A stretch of DNA of 64,000 nucleotides from Campylobacter sp. MIT 12-8780 (GCF_006864535.1 NZ_QHLL01000004.1:124001-188000); one strand, 5' to 3'. Positions 8,401 through 16,603 are shown, counted from the first letter of the stretch. The notes: generated by a model from the letters alone, not told the origin. A program made the numbers and translations.

Positions 8401-9020
8401 TAGCAAGTGGAGAAAATGTCAATGTTTTAGTGCTTGATACTGAAGTGTATTCAAATACAGGCGGACAAAGTTCTAAATCAACGCATACCGGAGCTGTAGC
8501 TCAATTTGCTGCTGCTGGAAAACCAGTGCAGAAAAAAGACTTAGGGCAAATTGCTATGACTTATGGTTATATTTTTGTCGCTCAGGTTAATTCAAACGCT
8601 AATTATAACCACCTCATTAGAGCCTTAATGGCGGCTGAAGCGTATGATGGTCCTTCTTTGGTGATTTGTTATTCACCTTGTATAGCTCATGGTATTAAAG
8701 GTGGGCTAGGAAATTCAGGCGATCAAGGCGAACTTGCTACAAAATGTGGATATTGGCCTTTATATACCTTTGATCCTCGCTTGCAAGATGAGGGTAAAAA
8801 TCCACTTAAGCTTGAGGGCAAGGCTCCGGATTGGGATCTTTATGAAAGCTTCTTGCTTAATGAAGTGCGTTATAACTCACTTAAAAAGTCAAGTCCAGAG
8901 CATGCAGCCGAACTATATGCAAAAAATAAAGCTGATGCACAAAGAAGATATCGCCAGCTTAAACGTTTTGCAGCGGCTGACTTTAGTGATGAGTTAGGAC
9001 AAAATCACGGCAAGGATTAG
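5445..9020 (+). CDS. por: Pyruvate:ferredoxin/flavodoxin oxidoreductase, single-chain
   Basis: The 1191-residue product is a full-length single-chain POR (NifJ type) that converts pyruvate and CoA to acetyl-CoA and CO2 while reducing flavodoxin or ferredoxin, essential for central metabolism in Campylobacter. The domain order is normal: pyruvate-binding domain I (GIYPITPSSPMADHVD), domain II, the gamma/linker domain, then a 2[4Fe-4S] ferredoxin domain with CIQCNQCASVCPHAV (Cys692 on) and CTGCELCVHECP (Cys750 on), and the C-terminal TPP domain with GACPGCGETPY, GDGWAYDIG (near 970) and DTEVYSNTGGQ. The ATG follows GAAAGGAATTC. It corresponds to Cj1476c, and as in C. jejuni the cts competence genes follow two bases later. 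Confidence 0.97.
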   Translation: MAKKMKTMDGNEAAAYASYAFTEVAGIYPITPSSPMADHVDAWAAAGKKNLFGTPVKVVEMQSEAGAAGTVHGSLQAGALTTTFTASQGLLLKIPNMYKIAGQLLPCVIHVAARSIASQALSIFGDHQDVYAARQTGFAMLCSHSVQETMDLAGLAHLAAIKGRVPFMHFFDGFRTSHEIQKIELMDYADFDRLLDKDAVREFKNSCLTPENPKTRGTAQNDDIYFQTRELSNRFYDALPDVVNEYMVEFSKITGREYKPFVYYGAPDAERIVIAMGSVTQTLEQVVDYLNKKGEKVGLLKVYLYRPFSLKYFFNVMPKSVKKIAVLDRTKEPGSLGEPLYLDVRAAFYDKENAPLIVGGRYGLSSKDVNPAQMFAVFENLNQKEPKNNFTVGIVDDVTHTSLEVKDNISLSNDSTTECLFYGLGADGTVGANKNSIKIIGDNTDFYAQAYFAYDSKKSGGYTRSHLRFSKKPIRSTYLVTTPHFVACSVAAYLETYEVLEGIRENGTFLLNSIWSEKETIEHIPNKVKKILAEKKINFYIINATKLARDIGLGNRTNTIMQSAFFKLTNIIPFEQAQKHMKELAYKTYGKKGDAIVEMNYKAIDVGADGLVKVNVDPAWANLQDESKELVHAYKGTEFVEKIARPMERARGNDLPVSAFLGYEDAHFESGTTEFEKRGVGVMVPRWIEKNCIQCNQCASVCPHAVIRPFLINDNELSLAPQGVKDHHLEAKGTKGEKLQFKIQVSPLDCTGCELCVHECPSKEKSLVMVPLEEEIDFGEQENADYLFKQITYKDEVMAKENVKGAQFSQPLFEFHGACPGCGETPYITLVTRLFGERMIIANATGCSSIYGGSAPSTPYRKSVKNGHGPAWGNSLFEDNAEFGFGMKVATEAVRHRIETIMNDNMSSVPNALSALFKEWIANKDSSAKTLEIRDKLVPILEQNKDNKVAAEILDIKHFLTKKSHWIFGGDGWAYDIGYGGLDHVLASGENVNVLVLDTEVYSNTGGQSSKSTHTGAVAQFAAAGKPVQKKDLGQIAMTYGYIFVAQVNSNANYNHLIRALMAAEAYDGPSLVICYSPCIAHGIKGGLGNSGDQGELATKCGYWPLYTFDPRLQDEGKNPLKLEGKAPDWDLYESFLLNEVRYNSLKKSSPEHAAELYAKNKADAQRRYRQLKRFAAADFSDELGQNHGKD

Positions 9021-9022
9021 AC

Positions 9023-9337
9023 TTGAAAAAATGGATTTTTTGCTTTGGTATAGCTTTTTTAACTTCTATTCAAGCTATGCCTTTGCAAAAATCCATTGAC
9101 ATCATGCAATTTAAAAATCCTTTTTATGATGAAGATATAAAGATTGATACAAATTTAAAACTTCAAGCAATTTTTAATCAAAAAGCCAAAATAAATGGAA
9201 TTTGGTATCAAGTAAATGAAGCATTAGATAATGCTCGCTTGCTTGAAATTTCAAATGACTCTGTGCTTTTGCAAAGAGATCAAGAGCTTTTTTATCTTAA
9301 GTTAAAAAGGATAAACCATAAAGTTTTTATTGATTAG
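9023..9337 (+). CDS. ctsR: Competence-associated secreted protein CtsR-like
   Basis: This 104-residue protein has a signal peptide (MKKWIFCFGIAFLTSIQA) and a short periplasmic domain. It starts two bases after por with a TTG codon and overlaps the next gene, the secretin ctsD, by 8 bases. Its place between por and ctsD is that of Cj1475c, named ctsR in the C. jejuni transformation system. It may be a pilot or accessory protein of the secretin, but the sequence shows no recognisable motif; the name rests on context. Confidence 0.65.
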   Translation: MKKWIFCFGIAFLTSIQAMPLQKSIDIMQFKNPFYDEDIKIDTNLKLQAIFNQKAKINGIWYQVNEALDNARLLEISNDSVLLQRDQELFYLKLKRINHKVFID

Positions 9338-10730
9338 CTGCTTTTTGCTTGTAATGTTGCAAAGCCACTTAAATGCGTGCTCTAAACGCCTTTTTGACTT
9401 AAGTGTGCTTGAAGAAGTAAGCACTGAAGAAATTTTAGAAGAACTTGCTTTAGAATGCTCTTTTAGCATTATTTTTGCTGATGAAAGCGCAAGAGACAAG
9501 ATCAATCTTTTGCAAAAAAATATCTATATCAAGCAAATGAGCTTAGATGAGATTTTTCATACTCTTATTAAAGAGCAGAATTTGCATTTTGATTTTAATG
9601 GCAAAATTCTTAAAATTTCAAGCTTTAAAACCCAAACCTTTAAACTCAGTTATATCACTTCTATCCGTGAGGGACAAAGCGTAACTAAAGCTTCTGTTGA
9701 TTCGCGTTCAAAGCAAAATGATTTTGGTGGTATTGAAGCAAATACTGAAGATAATGTTGTAAAAAGCTTAGAACGTTTTGATTTTTGGCAAGATATAGAG
9801 GTCCAACTTGCAAATTTACTTGAACTTGAAAAAGAAAATAAAGCCATCATCATCAACGCAAACACCGGACTTATAACCATTACAGGCACACCAAGCCAGC
9901 TTTTAAGAGCTAAACAATACATCGATACACTTAGAGCCAGACTTAAAAAGCAAGTCATCATTGATGTTTCAATCATCGCAGTAAGCCTTAATGAAACGCA
10001 TTCAAGTGGGATTAATTGGCAAAATTTCAGCCTTGATTTTAACAGCCAAAACAAAGACGGCACAAACTCAAATTTAAGCTTTCAATCAGATCAAAGCGGA
10101 AGCTTATTTGTAAGGAATTTGGGTTTAAATGCTAATGTAAATTTAAGCTCAGTGCTTAATTTTCTCTCACAAAATGGACAAACAAAAGTGCTTTCAAATC
10201 CAAAGCTTGTCGCCCTAAACAATCAACAAGCCATCATCTCAGTAGGTGATACTATAAATTATCAAGTCAAAGAAAGCTCAAAAAGCACAGAAAGTGGGAC
10301 AACTGTGAGCGAGGTTTTTAACAATTACTCCATTTTTGTAGGCATACTGCTTAATATACTGCCAGAAATTTCAGATGATAATAAAATCATGCTAAGGATA
10401 AATCCTAGTCTAAGCAGTTTTAAATACCCTCAAGATAGCCGCAGACAAGACACGCCACGAAGCATAGCCCCTGATACCATACAAAAAAAACTCTCCACAG
10501 TCGTGCAAATGGATAATAATCAAACCCTTATTTTAGGCGGACTCATCAGCCATGATGAACTAAGCGATGAAAACTCAGTTAGCTTTTTGTCCTCAATCCC
10601 TCTTTTAGGAGCTTTGTTTCGCAGTGAAAATCAAGGCAGACAAACAAGTGAGATCGTTTTTATCATCACACCTCGCATTATTGAAAGCTCAAGCTCGCCA
10701 AGCCTTAAGGACTTAGGATATTCGCTATGA
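9330..10730 (+). CDS. ctsD: Secretin of the DNA-uptake (type II secretion-like) system, CtsD
   Basis: The 466-residue protein is a GspD/PilQ-family secretin that should form the outer-membrane channel for DNA uptake. After an N-terminal hydrophobic segment (possible lipobox LNAC) comes an STN/N0-like region, then a short ring domain (ITGTPSQLLRAKQYIDTL) and the secretin core with VIIDVSIIAVSLNETHSSGINW split across residues near 210-230, LSNPKLVALNNQQAIISVGD, and the final QTLILGGLI and PLLGALFR motifs. It is short compared with GspD proteins, having fewer N domains, as is usual for CtsD (Cj1474c). It overlaps ctsR by 8 bases and ctsP by 4. Confidence 0.9.
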   Translation: MISCFLLVMLQSHLNACSKRLFDLSVLEEVSTEEILEELALECSFSIIFADESARDKINLLQKNIYIKQMSLDEIFHTLIKEQNLHFDFNGKILKISSFKTQTFKLSYITSIREGQSVTKASVDSRSKQNDFGGIEANTEDNVVKSLERFDFWQDIEVQLANLLELEKENKAIIINANTGLITITGTPSQLLRAKQYIDTLRARLKKQVIIDVSIIAVSLNETHSSGINWQNFSLDFNSQNKDGTNSNLSFQSDQSGSLFVRNLGLNANVNLSSVLNFLSQNGQTKVLSNPKLVALNNQQAIISVGDTINYQVKESSKSTESGTTVSEVFNNYSIFVGILLNILPEISDDNKIMLRINPSLSSFKYPQDSRRQDTPRSIAPDTIQKKLSTVVQMDNNQTLILGGLISHDELSDENSVSFLSSIPLLGALFRSENQGRQTSEIVFIITPRIIESSSSPSLKDLGYSL

Positions 10731-11398
10731 GTGAAGTTTTTGTGCCACTTTATTCACAACTTTGCGTTTTAAATGAAATTTTAAACGCCTTGAAACTCAA
10801 GCAAAATTTGATCTTGCTTGTGGGAAAAAGTGGGAGTGGAAAAAGCATTTTGCTTCATCAGCTTCAAAAAGAACATAAACTCATACTTTTTAATGAACCT
10901 TTTAGTGATGAAAATGCTTTTTTAAAAGCTTTAAGTAGAAGCATTTTTAAACAAGAGTTTGAATTTAAAGAGCTTTGCTTAAGATTAAAAGAGCAAAAGC
11001 AGCTCATCATCGCCCTTGATGAGCTTGGAATGTATGAAAAAAAGGTGCTTGAAAGATTGCGTGTGCTTAGCGATATAGGCAATATAAGCTTTATTTTAAG
11101 CACGCATAAACTGCTTGATGATTTTCATAAAGAACATTTTAAAAGCCGAATTTCAGGTATTTTTGAGCTTTCAAATTTAAGTTTAACTGAGCTTGAAGCT
11201 TATCTTGAGCTTAAATTTGAACTTAAGCTTAAATCCTCAAATGCAAAATGGCTTTTAAAGCTTGCAAAATACAATCTAAGAACCCTTGATAAGCTTATTT
11301 TGAGTTTTAAAGACTTGCAAATTCATTATAAAAATAAGCCAAAAAGTGAAAAAACTTTGCTTGAGCTGAGTGCTTTGTATCACAATATTTTAGGATAG
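10727..11398 (+). CDS. ctsP: Transformation ATPase CtsP
   Basis: This 223-residue cytoplasmic protein is an AAA/ExeA-like ATPase. Walker A is GKSGSGKS (residues 33-40) and Walker B is LIIALDELG (Asp98-Glu99). It matches the position and size of CtsP (Cj1473c), a nucleotide-binding protein needed for natural transformation in C. jejuni and known to work with membrane-bound cts proteins. Its ATG overlaps the ctsD stop codon (ATGA), indicating translational coupling. Confidence 0.85.
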   Translation: MSEVFVPLYSQLCVLNEILNALKLKQNLILLVGKSGSGKSILLHQLQKEHKLILFNEPFSDENAFLKALSRSIFKQEFEFKELCLRLKEQKQLIIALDELGMYEKKVLERLRVLSDIGNISFILSTHKLLDDFHKEHFKSRISGIFELSNLSLTELEAYLELKFELKLKSSNAKWLLKLAKYNLRTLDKLILSFKDLQIHYKNKPKSEKTLLELSALYHNILG

Positions 11399-11401
11399 CT
11401 T

Positions 11402-11995
11402 ATGACTGAATACCAACTTCAAGAACTCGAGCAAAAATACAAGGCTTATAAATTCAAACATTTTGCTTTAAAATTTGCCTATCTTGCTTTGTGTGCGGGC
11501 TCTTTGGCTGGGGTATTTTTCTTTTTACAAGAACAAAATTTACAAAAAGAGCGGATTAAAATCGCTTTGCATGAGAAAAATAAAATGCTTCAAAGACTAG
11601 AGCTTGCAAAAGCTAAACTTGCAAAAGAAGAACTTTTAGCAAAAATAAATGCAAAAGATCAGGCTTTGAATTTAGCCCCTTTAAGCCCACAAAAGAAAGT
11701 CATTCTTAAATCCTACCCCATAAATCCAGCCAAATTAAAAGCTGAGTTTTACGCCAAAGAAAATACGCAAAGTGCTTTAAAGCTTGCTTCTTTTCATCTT
11801 GAAAATAAAGACTATGAAAAAGCTATATTTTGGGCTTTAAAGGCGAATTCTTTAGATGCAAAAGAGCCAAATTCATGGCTTATTTTTGCAAGGGCTAAAA
11901 ATTTGCAAGGTAAAAAAGAAGAAGGCTTAAAAGCCCTTGAAAACTATCTTAGCTTTTATGGAAGTGATGATATGCAAAATTTTATCTTAGACTAA
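11402..11995 (+). CDS. Membrane-anchored TPR-like protein of the cts operon
   Basis: The 197-residue protein has one membrane segment (about residues 23-42, FALKFAYLALCAGSLAGVFFFLQ), a Lys/Glu-rich coiled-coil stretch (about 45-80) and a C-terminal helical repeat (LASFHLENKDYEKAIFWALKAN, then SWLIFARAKNLQGKKEEGLKAL) that reads as two TPR units. It is the counterpart of Cj1472c, last gene of the local competence cluster here. It probably scaffolds the DNA-uptake machinery at the inner membrane. Its stop codon overlaps the convergent permease gene by 9 bases. In C. jejuni the ctsE and ctsF genes follow; they do not here. Confidence 0.75.
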   Translation: MTEYQLQELEQKYKAYKFKHFALKFAYLALCAGSLAGVFFFLQEQNLQKERIKIALHEKNKMLQRLELAKAKLAKEELLAKINAKDQALNLAPLSPQKKVILKSYPINPAKLKAEFYAKENTQSALKLASFHLENKDYEKAIFWALKANSLDAKEPNSWLIFARAKNLQGKKEEGLKALENYLSFYGSDDMQNFILD

Positions 11996-13027
11996 TTTTT
12001 TATCCTTTAAAATCACATACATTTTTATCGTCGAGATGAAAAAGGTTAAAATCGCAGGTCCTAGTATAATGCCCCAAAAACCAAAGCTTGAAATTCCAGC
12101 AAGCATGGATAAAAAGATGAGAAGCTCATTGATCTGCGTTGGAGTTTTTACAAGCTTTTCATTAATCCACTTGATAATCAAAGGCTTGATGAAAGTATCA
12201 GCAATAAGTGAAATGATGATAATAGAAGCTAAAAATATCCAAGCTGCGTTTTGCCAGCCATTTAAAGCAAATTCATATAAGCTTAAAGGCACATATACCA
12301 AAGCTCCACCAACTGCTGGTATAAGTGAAGAAAAAGCAAAGATAATGCCAAAAAGCACGCCATCATAACCAAAAAAAGCAATGATAAGGGCAAATAAAAT
12401 CCCCTCAAGTATAGAAATAACAGCAGTTGAGTAAAACACCACCGCCATGACATTACCTACCTCGCTTAAAATTTCATTTAATTCTTCTTTGCTGATAGGA
12501 ATGACTGATTTTAAGTAGATGATAAGCTGGGTGCCATAAAGATTAGCAAAGAAGTAAAAAACGATGATTAAAACCATATCAGTAAGAAATTTCGCCCCGA
12601 TTTTTGTGAAATTTCCAAGCTGAGTAAAAGCATTTTTTGAAAGGCTGTTTAAATCAATACTAGCGATAAATTCCCTTATCTTTGGCTCTAAAAAGGCTAA
12701 GGACTCGGGCAAATTAAACTGATAGTTTTTAAAATAAAGCAAAGTAGCATTTAAATGACTGATATCAAAATTTTTTAACGCTACGCCCATTTTTGTAATG
12801 GCATAAAAAAATGGCACAAAAAAAAGCAGAAGCATAAGCGTAGTCGTAGAACTTGCCGCAAGCACTTTTTTACCATGAAAAAGGCTTAAAAATTTAGCAT
12901 TGATATTTGAGGTAGCAACTGCCATCAAAGAAGCAATAGCTATAACCATCAAAAAGCTTTTAAACAAATACAAAAGCAAGCACAGCACCACTAAAATCAA
13001 GCCTATGAAAAAAAACTTCCCATTCAT
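11987..13027 (-). CDS. AI-2E (PerM/TqsA/YdiK) family permease
   Basis: The 346-residue membrane protein has the AI-2E transporter pattern: two N-terminal helices, a long amphipathic region, then five to six helices including the family hallmark FSSLIPAVGGALVYVPLSLY. Members export small molecules or act as sodium/proton antiporters; the substrate here is unknown. I chose the ATG at 13027 because AAGGAC lies 8 bases before it, whereas the longer frame from 13066 has no ribosome-binding site and adds polar residues before the first helix. It lies downstream of ruvB on the same strand, as Cj1363 does beside Cj1362. Confidence 0.8.
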   Translation of the reverse strand: MNGKFFFIGLILVVLCLLLYLFKSFLMVIAIASLMAVATSNINAKFLSLFHGKKVLAASSTTTLMLLLFFVPFFYAITKMGVALKNFDISHLNATLLYFKNYQFNLPESLAFLEPKIREFIASIDLNSLSKNAFTQLGNFTKIGAKFLTDMVLIIVFYFFANLYGTQLIIYLKSVIPISKEELNEILSEVGNVMAVVFYSTAVISILEGILFALIIAFFGYDGVLFGIIFAFSSLIPAVGGALVYVPLSLYEFALNGWQNAAWIFLASIIIISLIADTFIKPLIIKWINEKLVKTPTQINELLIFLSMLAGISSFGFWGIILGPAILTFFISTIKMYVILKDKKLV

Positions 13028-13208
13028 GAGTTTTGTCCTTAAATTTAAAAAAGCATTATAACACAAATGTGTTGAAAGAAAAAATTACAAAATAAGTCAA
13101 AAAATTTTGATCTTATATCTTGCCTTGAAATAGTTTTTTCAGTGATTGTGAAAACAGATTGTCATATTTTACTTGTTTTGCTCGTAATATTTTTTTTCTT
13201 GCTTATTT

Positions 13209-14213
13209 TTAATCAAACAAGCCCTTCTCATACCCAAGCTTTAAAATTTCATAGCTTTTAAGGCTAGCAACTCGTCCTTTTGCGGTGCGTTCTATGTAGC
13301 CATTGGCGAGCAAATAAGGCTCTATCACATCTTCTATGGTATTTTCATCTTCACTTAGTGCTGCTGCTATGCTAGCAAGCCCTATAGGACGCCTTTTGGC
13401 TGCTGTTAAAAGCTCTAAATACCGCAAATCCATAGTATCAAAGCCAAGTTCATTTACCCCAAGTGAGTTTAAAGCCTGCACGGCTCTTGCTTCGCTTATG
13501 TTTGTTTCGTCATTTACCTCAGCAAAGTCCCTTACTCTTTTAAGCAAACGCAAGGCTATTCTAGGCGTTGAGCGGCTGCGTTTTGCTATCTCTAAAGAAG
13601 CGGCTTTTTCACACTCTTTATCAAGCTTCAAGCTTGCTTTTTGTATGATTAAGGCTAGTTCTTCATCGCTATAAAATTCAAGGCGAAACTGCATACCAAA
13701 GCGATCTCGTAAAGGATTGCTAAGCATTCCAGCCCTTGTTGTAGCCCCAATGAGCGTAAATTTAGGCAGATCTATCTTGATAGTTTGAGCCGCAGGTCCG
13801 CTTCCTATGATAATATCAAGCCTAAAATCCTCCATAGCAGAGTATAAAACCTCTTCAATAGCCGGACTTAAGCGATGAATCTCATCGATAAAAAGCACAT
13901 CGCCTTCACTTAAATTTGTCAAAATCGCTGCTAAATCCCCACTTTTTTCTATCATAGGTGCGGCTGTGGTTTTGATATTTGCCCCCATTTCACTAGCGAT
14001 AATATTTGCAAGCGTAGTTTTACCAAGCCCAGCAGGTCCACTAAAGAGGCTATGATCAAGGCATTCACCCCTTTTTTTAGCCGCTTGTATAAAAACACTT
14101 AGGTTTTTTTTAATTGTTTCTTGTCCTATGTAGCCTTCAAAATTTGAAGGACGTAAAGAGCTTTCATAAGCTTCATCTGGGGAAAATTTTTCTATTTCTA
14201 CTATTCGATCCAT
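13209..14213 (-). CDS. ruvB: Holliday junction branch-migration helicase RuvB
   Basis: The 334-residue protein is a standard-length RuvB, the hexameric AAA+ motor that drives branch migration with RuvA during recombination and repair. It shows [12 protein letters not shown], Walker [10 protein letters not shown], Walker B FIDEIHRL, sensor 1 LIGATTRAG, the arginine-finger region LRDRFGM and the C-terminal winged-helix with [17 protein letters not shown]. It is read divergently from the small gene at 14299. Confidence 0.97.
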   Translation of the reverse strand: MDRIVEIEKFSPDEAYESSLRPSNFEGYIGQETIKKNLSVFIQAAKKRGECLDHSLFSGPAGLGKTTLANIIASEMGANIKTTAAPMIEKSGDLAAILTNLSEGDVLFIDEIHRLSPAIEEVLYSAMEDFRLDIIIGSGPAAQTIKIDLPKFTLIGATTRAGMLSNPLRDRFGMQFRLEFYSDEELALIIQKASLKLDKECEKAASLEIAKRSRSTPRIALRLLKRVRDFAEVNDETNISEARAVQALNSLGVNELGFDTMDLRYLELLTAAKRRPIGLASIAAALSEDENTIEDVIEPYLLANGYIERTAKGRVASLKSYEILKLGYEKGLFD

Positions 14214-14298
14214 TTTTGCACTTGTGATAAATTTATTACGAGATTTTAGCTAAAATTTGCTAGAATTAGGTTAAAAATAAAAAGACTTAGCGGAAATT

Positions 14299-14709
14299 AT
14301 GGGGATATTACAAAATTTAGAGCAAGATTTTGAGCATGATGATATAGAAAAATTTTTGCAATTTTTTCGCACTATGTGTGATCGGTTTGAACCTCTTATC
14401 ATCAAGCTTGCAAGCGATACAGACAAATACAAGCAGGCTATTGATGAGCTTGAAACCCTCGCACACAACACAGCTTGGGCTTCAAGAAGGCTTGAGCTTG
14501 TTGAGGTTACTGATCTGTGTGTGTTTTGCGAGGAGCTTATGAGTCAAGCAAAACGTTTTACTGGTCCAGCAAGTGATGAATTTACGGATTGGCTTTTGCT
14601 TTTAAGCGATCAATTTGAGAAGTATTGCAGGAGCTATGAAAACGATGATGCGGTTTTAGCTGTTTTTAATCCAAGTTTGGTTAAAATGCCAAATTCCATA
14701 TCCAAGTAA
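14299..14709 (+). CDS. Conserved small helical protein upstream of tmRNA
   Basis: I do not recognise a named family in this 136-residue acidic, all-helical cytoplasmic protein. It contains LQFFRTMCDRFEPLIIKLAS and AWASRRLELVEVTDLCVFCEEL, and two Cys in CVFCEEL. It appears to be the counterpart of Cj1361c, next to ruvB in C. jejuni. The TAA stop (14707-14709) is directly followed by the first base of tmRNA at 14710, so the two are probably co-transcribed and the tmRNA 5' end made by processing. Confidence 0.7.
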   Translation: MGILQNLEQDFEHDDIEKFLQFFRTMCDRFEPLIIKLASDTDKYKQAIDELETLAHNTAWASRRLELVEVTDLCVFCEELMSQAKRFTGPASDEFTDWLLLLSDQFEKYCRSYENDDAVLAVFNPSLVKMPNSISK

Positions 14710-15069
14710 GGGGGCGACTTGGCTTCGACAGGAGCAGGGTGGCTTAGGTGGCATACCGCTTTGGACAAAGCGTTAAAAGTCCGACCAAATTTAAACGCAA
14801 ACAACGTTAAATTCGCTCCTGCTTACGCTAAAGTAGCCTAAGTTCAGTTGAGCCTTGCTTTTTGATGATACTATCTAGTTAAAACAGCGAGTAATCCTTT
14901 GATAGCGTAGTTTCAAGTTTGACGATCTTGAGATGAAGTTTAGTCTTAGCTGTGCTTAAAAGTTTTGGAAGATGAGCTTGGTGCAGTGAAGTTTTCATCT
15001 TTACTAAGTATGTAGAGGCTTAAGTTGTTTTGTTTTTGGACAGGGGTTCGATCCCCCTCGCCTCCACCA
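14710..15069 (+). ncRNA. ssrA: tmRNA (SsrA)
   Basis: The 5' end GGGGGCGACTTGGCTTCGAC and the 3' end GGTTCGATCCCCCTCGCC followed by TCCACCA form the tRNA-like domain: the 7-bp acceptor stem pairs GGGGGCG with CGCCTCC (one G-U), and the T arm is visible. The CCA is encoded. The tag reading frame is 14797-14841 and gives ANNVKFAPAYAKVA followed by TAA. C. jejuni is recalled as having ANNVKFAPAYAKAA, so this strain differs in the penultimate residue. It rescues stalled ribosomes together with SmpB. Confidence 0.97.
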
Positions 15070-15204
15070 TTTTGAGTTTTTACTCATATCCTTATCTTAT
15101 AGAAATACCAAATAAATTAATCGTTGTTTTTATCACAAGTTGGAAAAAAGGCAGAGTAAGAATGCAAATAAATCAAAAAGGCTAAAAAAGGTAAAAATTG
15201 AGTT

Positions 15205-15236
15205 TTCAAGGAGCTTAAAAGATAAAGCCCCTTGAA
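15205..15236. terminator. Hairpin between tmRNA and the Pmp3-like gene
   Basis: TTCAAGG (15205-15211) pairs with CCTTGAA (15230-15236), continued inward by GCTT/AAGC after one mismatch. It lies six bases beyond the stop of the minus-strand gene and 135 bases after tmRNA, so it could end transcription from either side. U runs are short. Confidence 0.45.
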
Positions 15237-15241
15237 TTTCG

Positions 15242-15457
15242 TTATGCTTGAGTGTTTTGATTTTTGCTTATCGCGTCAATCATTTCTTTGTGTCGTTTTT
15301 GGTTTATTTTTTGGTTGATTGCCATGATCGCCCAAATAGTAGCTGGTAGCCAACCTATCATGGTGCATTGCAAAATAAGGCAAAAGATACCTTGTATCCA
15401 AAAACCCTTGATCATTAAAGCAAGCCAAGGGAAAAATATAGCCAAAGCATAGATCAT
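15242..15457 (-). CDS. Small membrane protein, YqaE/Pmp3-like
   Basis: The 71-residue protein has two hydrophobic hairpin segments, AIFFPWLALMIKGFWIQGIF and CLILQCTMIGWLPATIWAIM, matching the Pmp3/YqaE (UPF0057) pattern of a proline in helix 1 and a G-W-(I/L)-P turn before helix 2, then a charged tail. Relatives are stress-induced inner-membrane proteins that affect membrane potential. A strong AGGAGGAG site precedes the ATG. Its -10 box (TACAAT, 15488-15493) directly abuts a G14 tract, so transcription is probably phase-variable. Confidence 0.7.
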   Translation of the reverse strand: MIYALAIFFPWLALMIKGFWIQGIFCLILQCTMIGWLPATIWAIMAINQKINQKRHKEMIDAISKNQNTQA

Positions 15458-15487
15458 TTTCTCCTCCTAAAATAAAATAAAAGAAAA

Positions 15488-15507
15488 ATTGTACCCCCCC
15501 CCCCCCC
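15488..15507 (-). promoter_or_regulatory. Poly-G (14) promoter of the Pmp3-like gene
   Basis: On the minus strand fourteen G (15494-15507) are followed with no gap by TACAAT (15488-15493) and then a T-rich leader and AGGAGGAG. The tract occupies the -35/-10 spacer, so slippage would change spacing and promoter strength. The leader closely resembles the one after the G12 tract at 17394. Confidence 0.65.
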
Positions 15508-15583
15508 TGAAAAAATGCTTAAATTTAAGGATATTTTTATAAAATTTTTGTGTTTTGTTTATCATTTTTCAAAATTAATATGA

Positions 15584-15589
15584 TACAAT
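15584..15589 (+). promoter_or_regulatory. -10 box of zupT
   Basis: TACAAT in the context ATATGATACAATTC lies 43 bases before the zupT ATG and is preceded by T-rich DNA, as in Campylobacter sigma-70 promoters. It is about 75 bases away from the poly-G tract, so zupT itself is probably not controlled by it. Confidence 0.45.
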
Positions 15590-15632
15590 TCTTATTAAAA
15601 GAGAATTTTTATTATCTAAGGTTTTTTTATTT

Positions 15633-16493
15633 ATGGATATAAGTTCAAGTCAAGTTTTATTTGCATTTTTGCTTGCCGCTTTGGCTGGTTTTTCAACGGC
15701 TATTGGTGCGATTATCGCCTTTTTTTCAAGACAAGATAATCTAAAAGTCCTTTCTATAGGGCTTGGGTTTTCAGCTGGAGTGATGATTTATATCTCTTTT
15801 ATGGAGATTTTGCCTCAAGCTTTTAAGGATTTTTCTCGCGTATATGAGGGGTTTTGGGGCGAATTTATCGCTATAGTGTGCTTTTTTCTTGGCATTGTGT
15901 TATCAGCTTTTGTAGATAAACTTATCCCTGAAAATTTACACCTTGATGAAAAAGGGCAGTATGATGAGCTTAAGATTTGCCCTCTTGTTGAACGCAAAAC
16001 AAATGCGAGGGCTGAATTTAACAACTCAAAGCAAAAAGCACTTAAACGCACTGGAATTTTAACCGCCATAGCCATAGCCATACATAATTTTCCAGAAGGT
16101 TTTGCGACTTTTGTTTCCTCGCTTGATAATCTTTCTTTTGGCATAGCCATAGCCATAGCTGTTGCTATTCACAATATCCCAGAAGGTATGGCGGTTTCTT
16201 TGCCGATTTATCACGCTACTGGAGATAAGAAAAAAGCCTTTATCTACTCAGCGCTTTCAGGGCTTACTGAGCCAATCGGTGCTTTGGTGGGTGTGTTTTT
16301 GCTCCTACCTTTTGTGGGGGATTTGACTTTGGCTTTTACCTTTGCGATTATTGCTGGGATTATGGTGTATATCTCTTTTGATGAGCTTTTACCAGCAGCT
16401 AGGGTGTATGGGGAGGCTCATCACTGCTTGTATGGCTTGCTTGCGGGTATGGGTGTAATGGCTTTAAGTCTTGCTTTGCTGAATAATGCTTGA
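15633..16493 (+). CDS. zupT: ZIP family zinc transporter ZupT
   Basis: The 286-residue inner-membrane protein has about eight helices and both metal-binding signatures of ZupT: HNFPEGFATF in helix 4 and HNIPEGMAVSLPIYHATG in helix 5. ZupT imports zinc and, less selectively, iron, manganese and other divalent metals. The cytoplasmic loop between helices 3 and 4 (about residues 95-140) is polar. The C. jejuni counterpart is Cj0263. It stands alone between two minus-strand genes and has its own -10. Confidence 0.93.
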   Translation: MDISSSQVLFAFLLAALAGFSTAIGAIIAFFSRQDNLKVLSIGLGFSAGVMIYISFMEILPQAFKDFSRVYEGFWGEFIAIVCFFLGIVLSAFVDKLIPENLHLDEKGQYDELKICPLVERKTNARAEFNNSKQKALKRTGILTAIAIAIHNFPEGFATFVSSLDNLSFGIAIAIAVAIHNIPEGMAVSLPIYHATGDKKKAFIYSALSGLTEPIGALVGVFLLLPFVGDLTLAFTFAIIAGIMVYISFDELLPAARVYGEAHHCLYGLLAGMGVMALSLALLNNA

Positions 16494-16603
16494 AATTTAT
16501 TTTGAAAGTAAAAGATAAAGACAATATGCTTTTATAAGCTTTGCTTTTTGTTTGAAATTTATCTTTTAAGTTGAGCCGATCTTTTAAACGCTATCACTAG
16601 CAT

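Noticed and set aside
13028-13066. Longer N-terminus for the AI-2E permease
   Set aside because: No ribosome-binding site at the upstream start; AAGGAC precedes the ATG at 13027.
15070-15241. Search for a tRNA or second small RNA after tmRNA
   Set aside because: No cloverleaf or T-arm motif is visible; only weak hairpins are present.
15494-15507. Poly-C tract as a control element of zupT
   Set aside because: The tract is 126 bases from the zupT start and well upstream of its own -10 box, whereas it abuts the -10 of the minus-strand gene.
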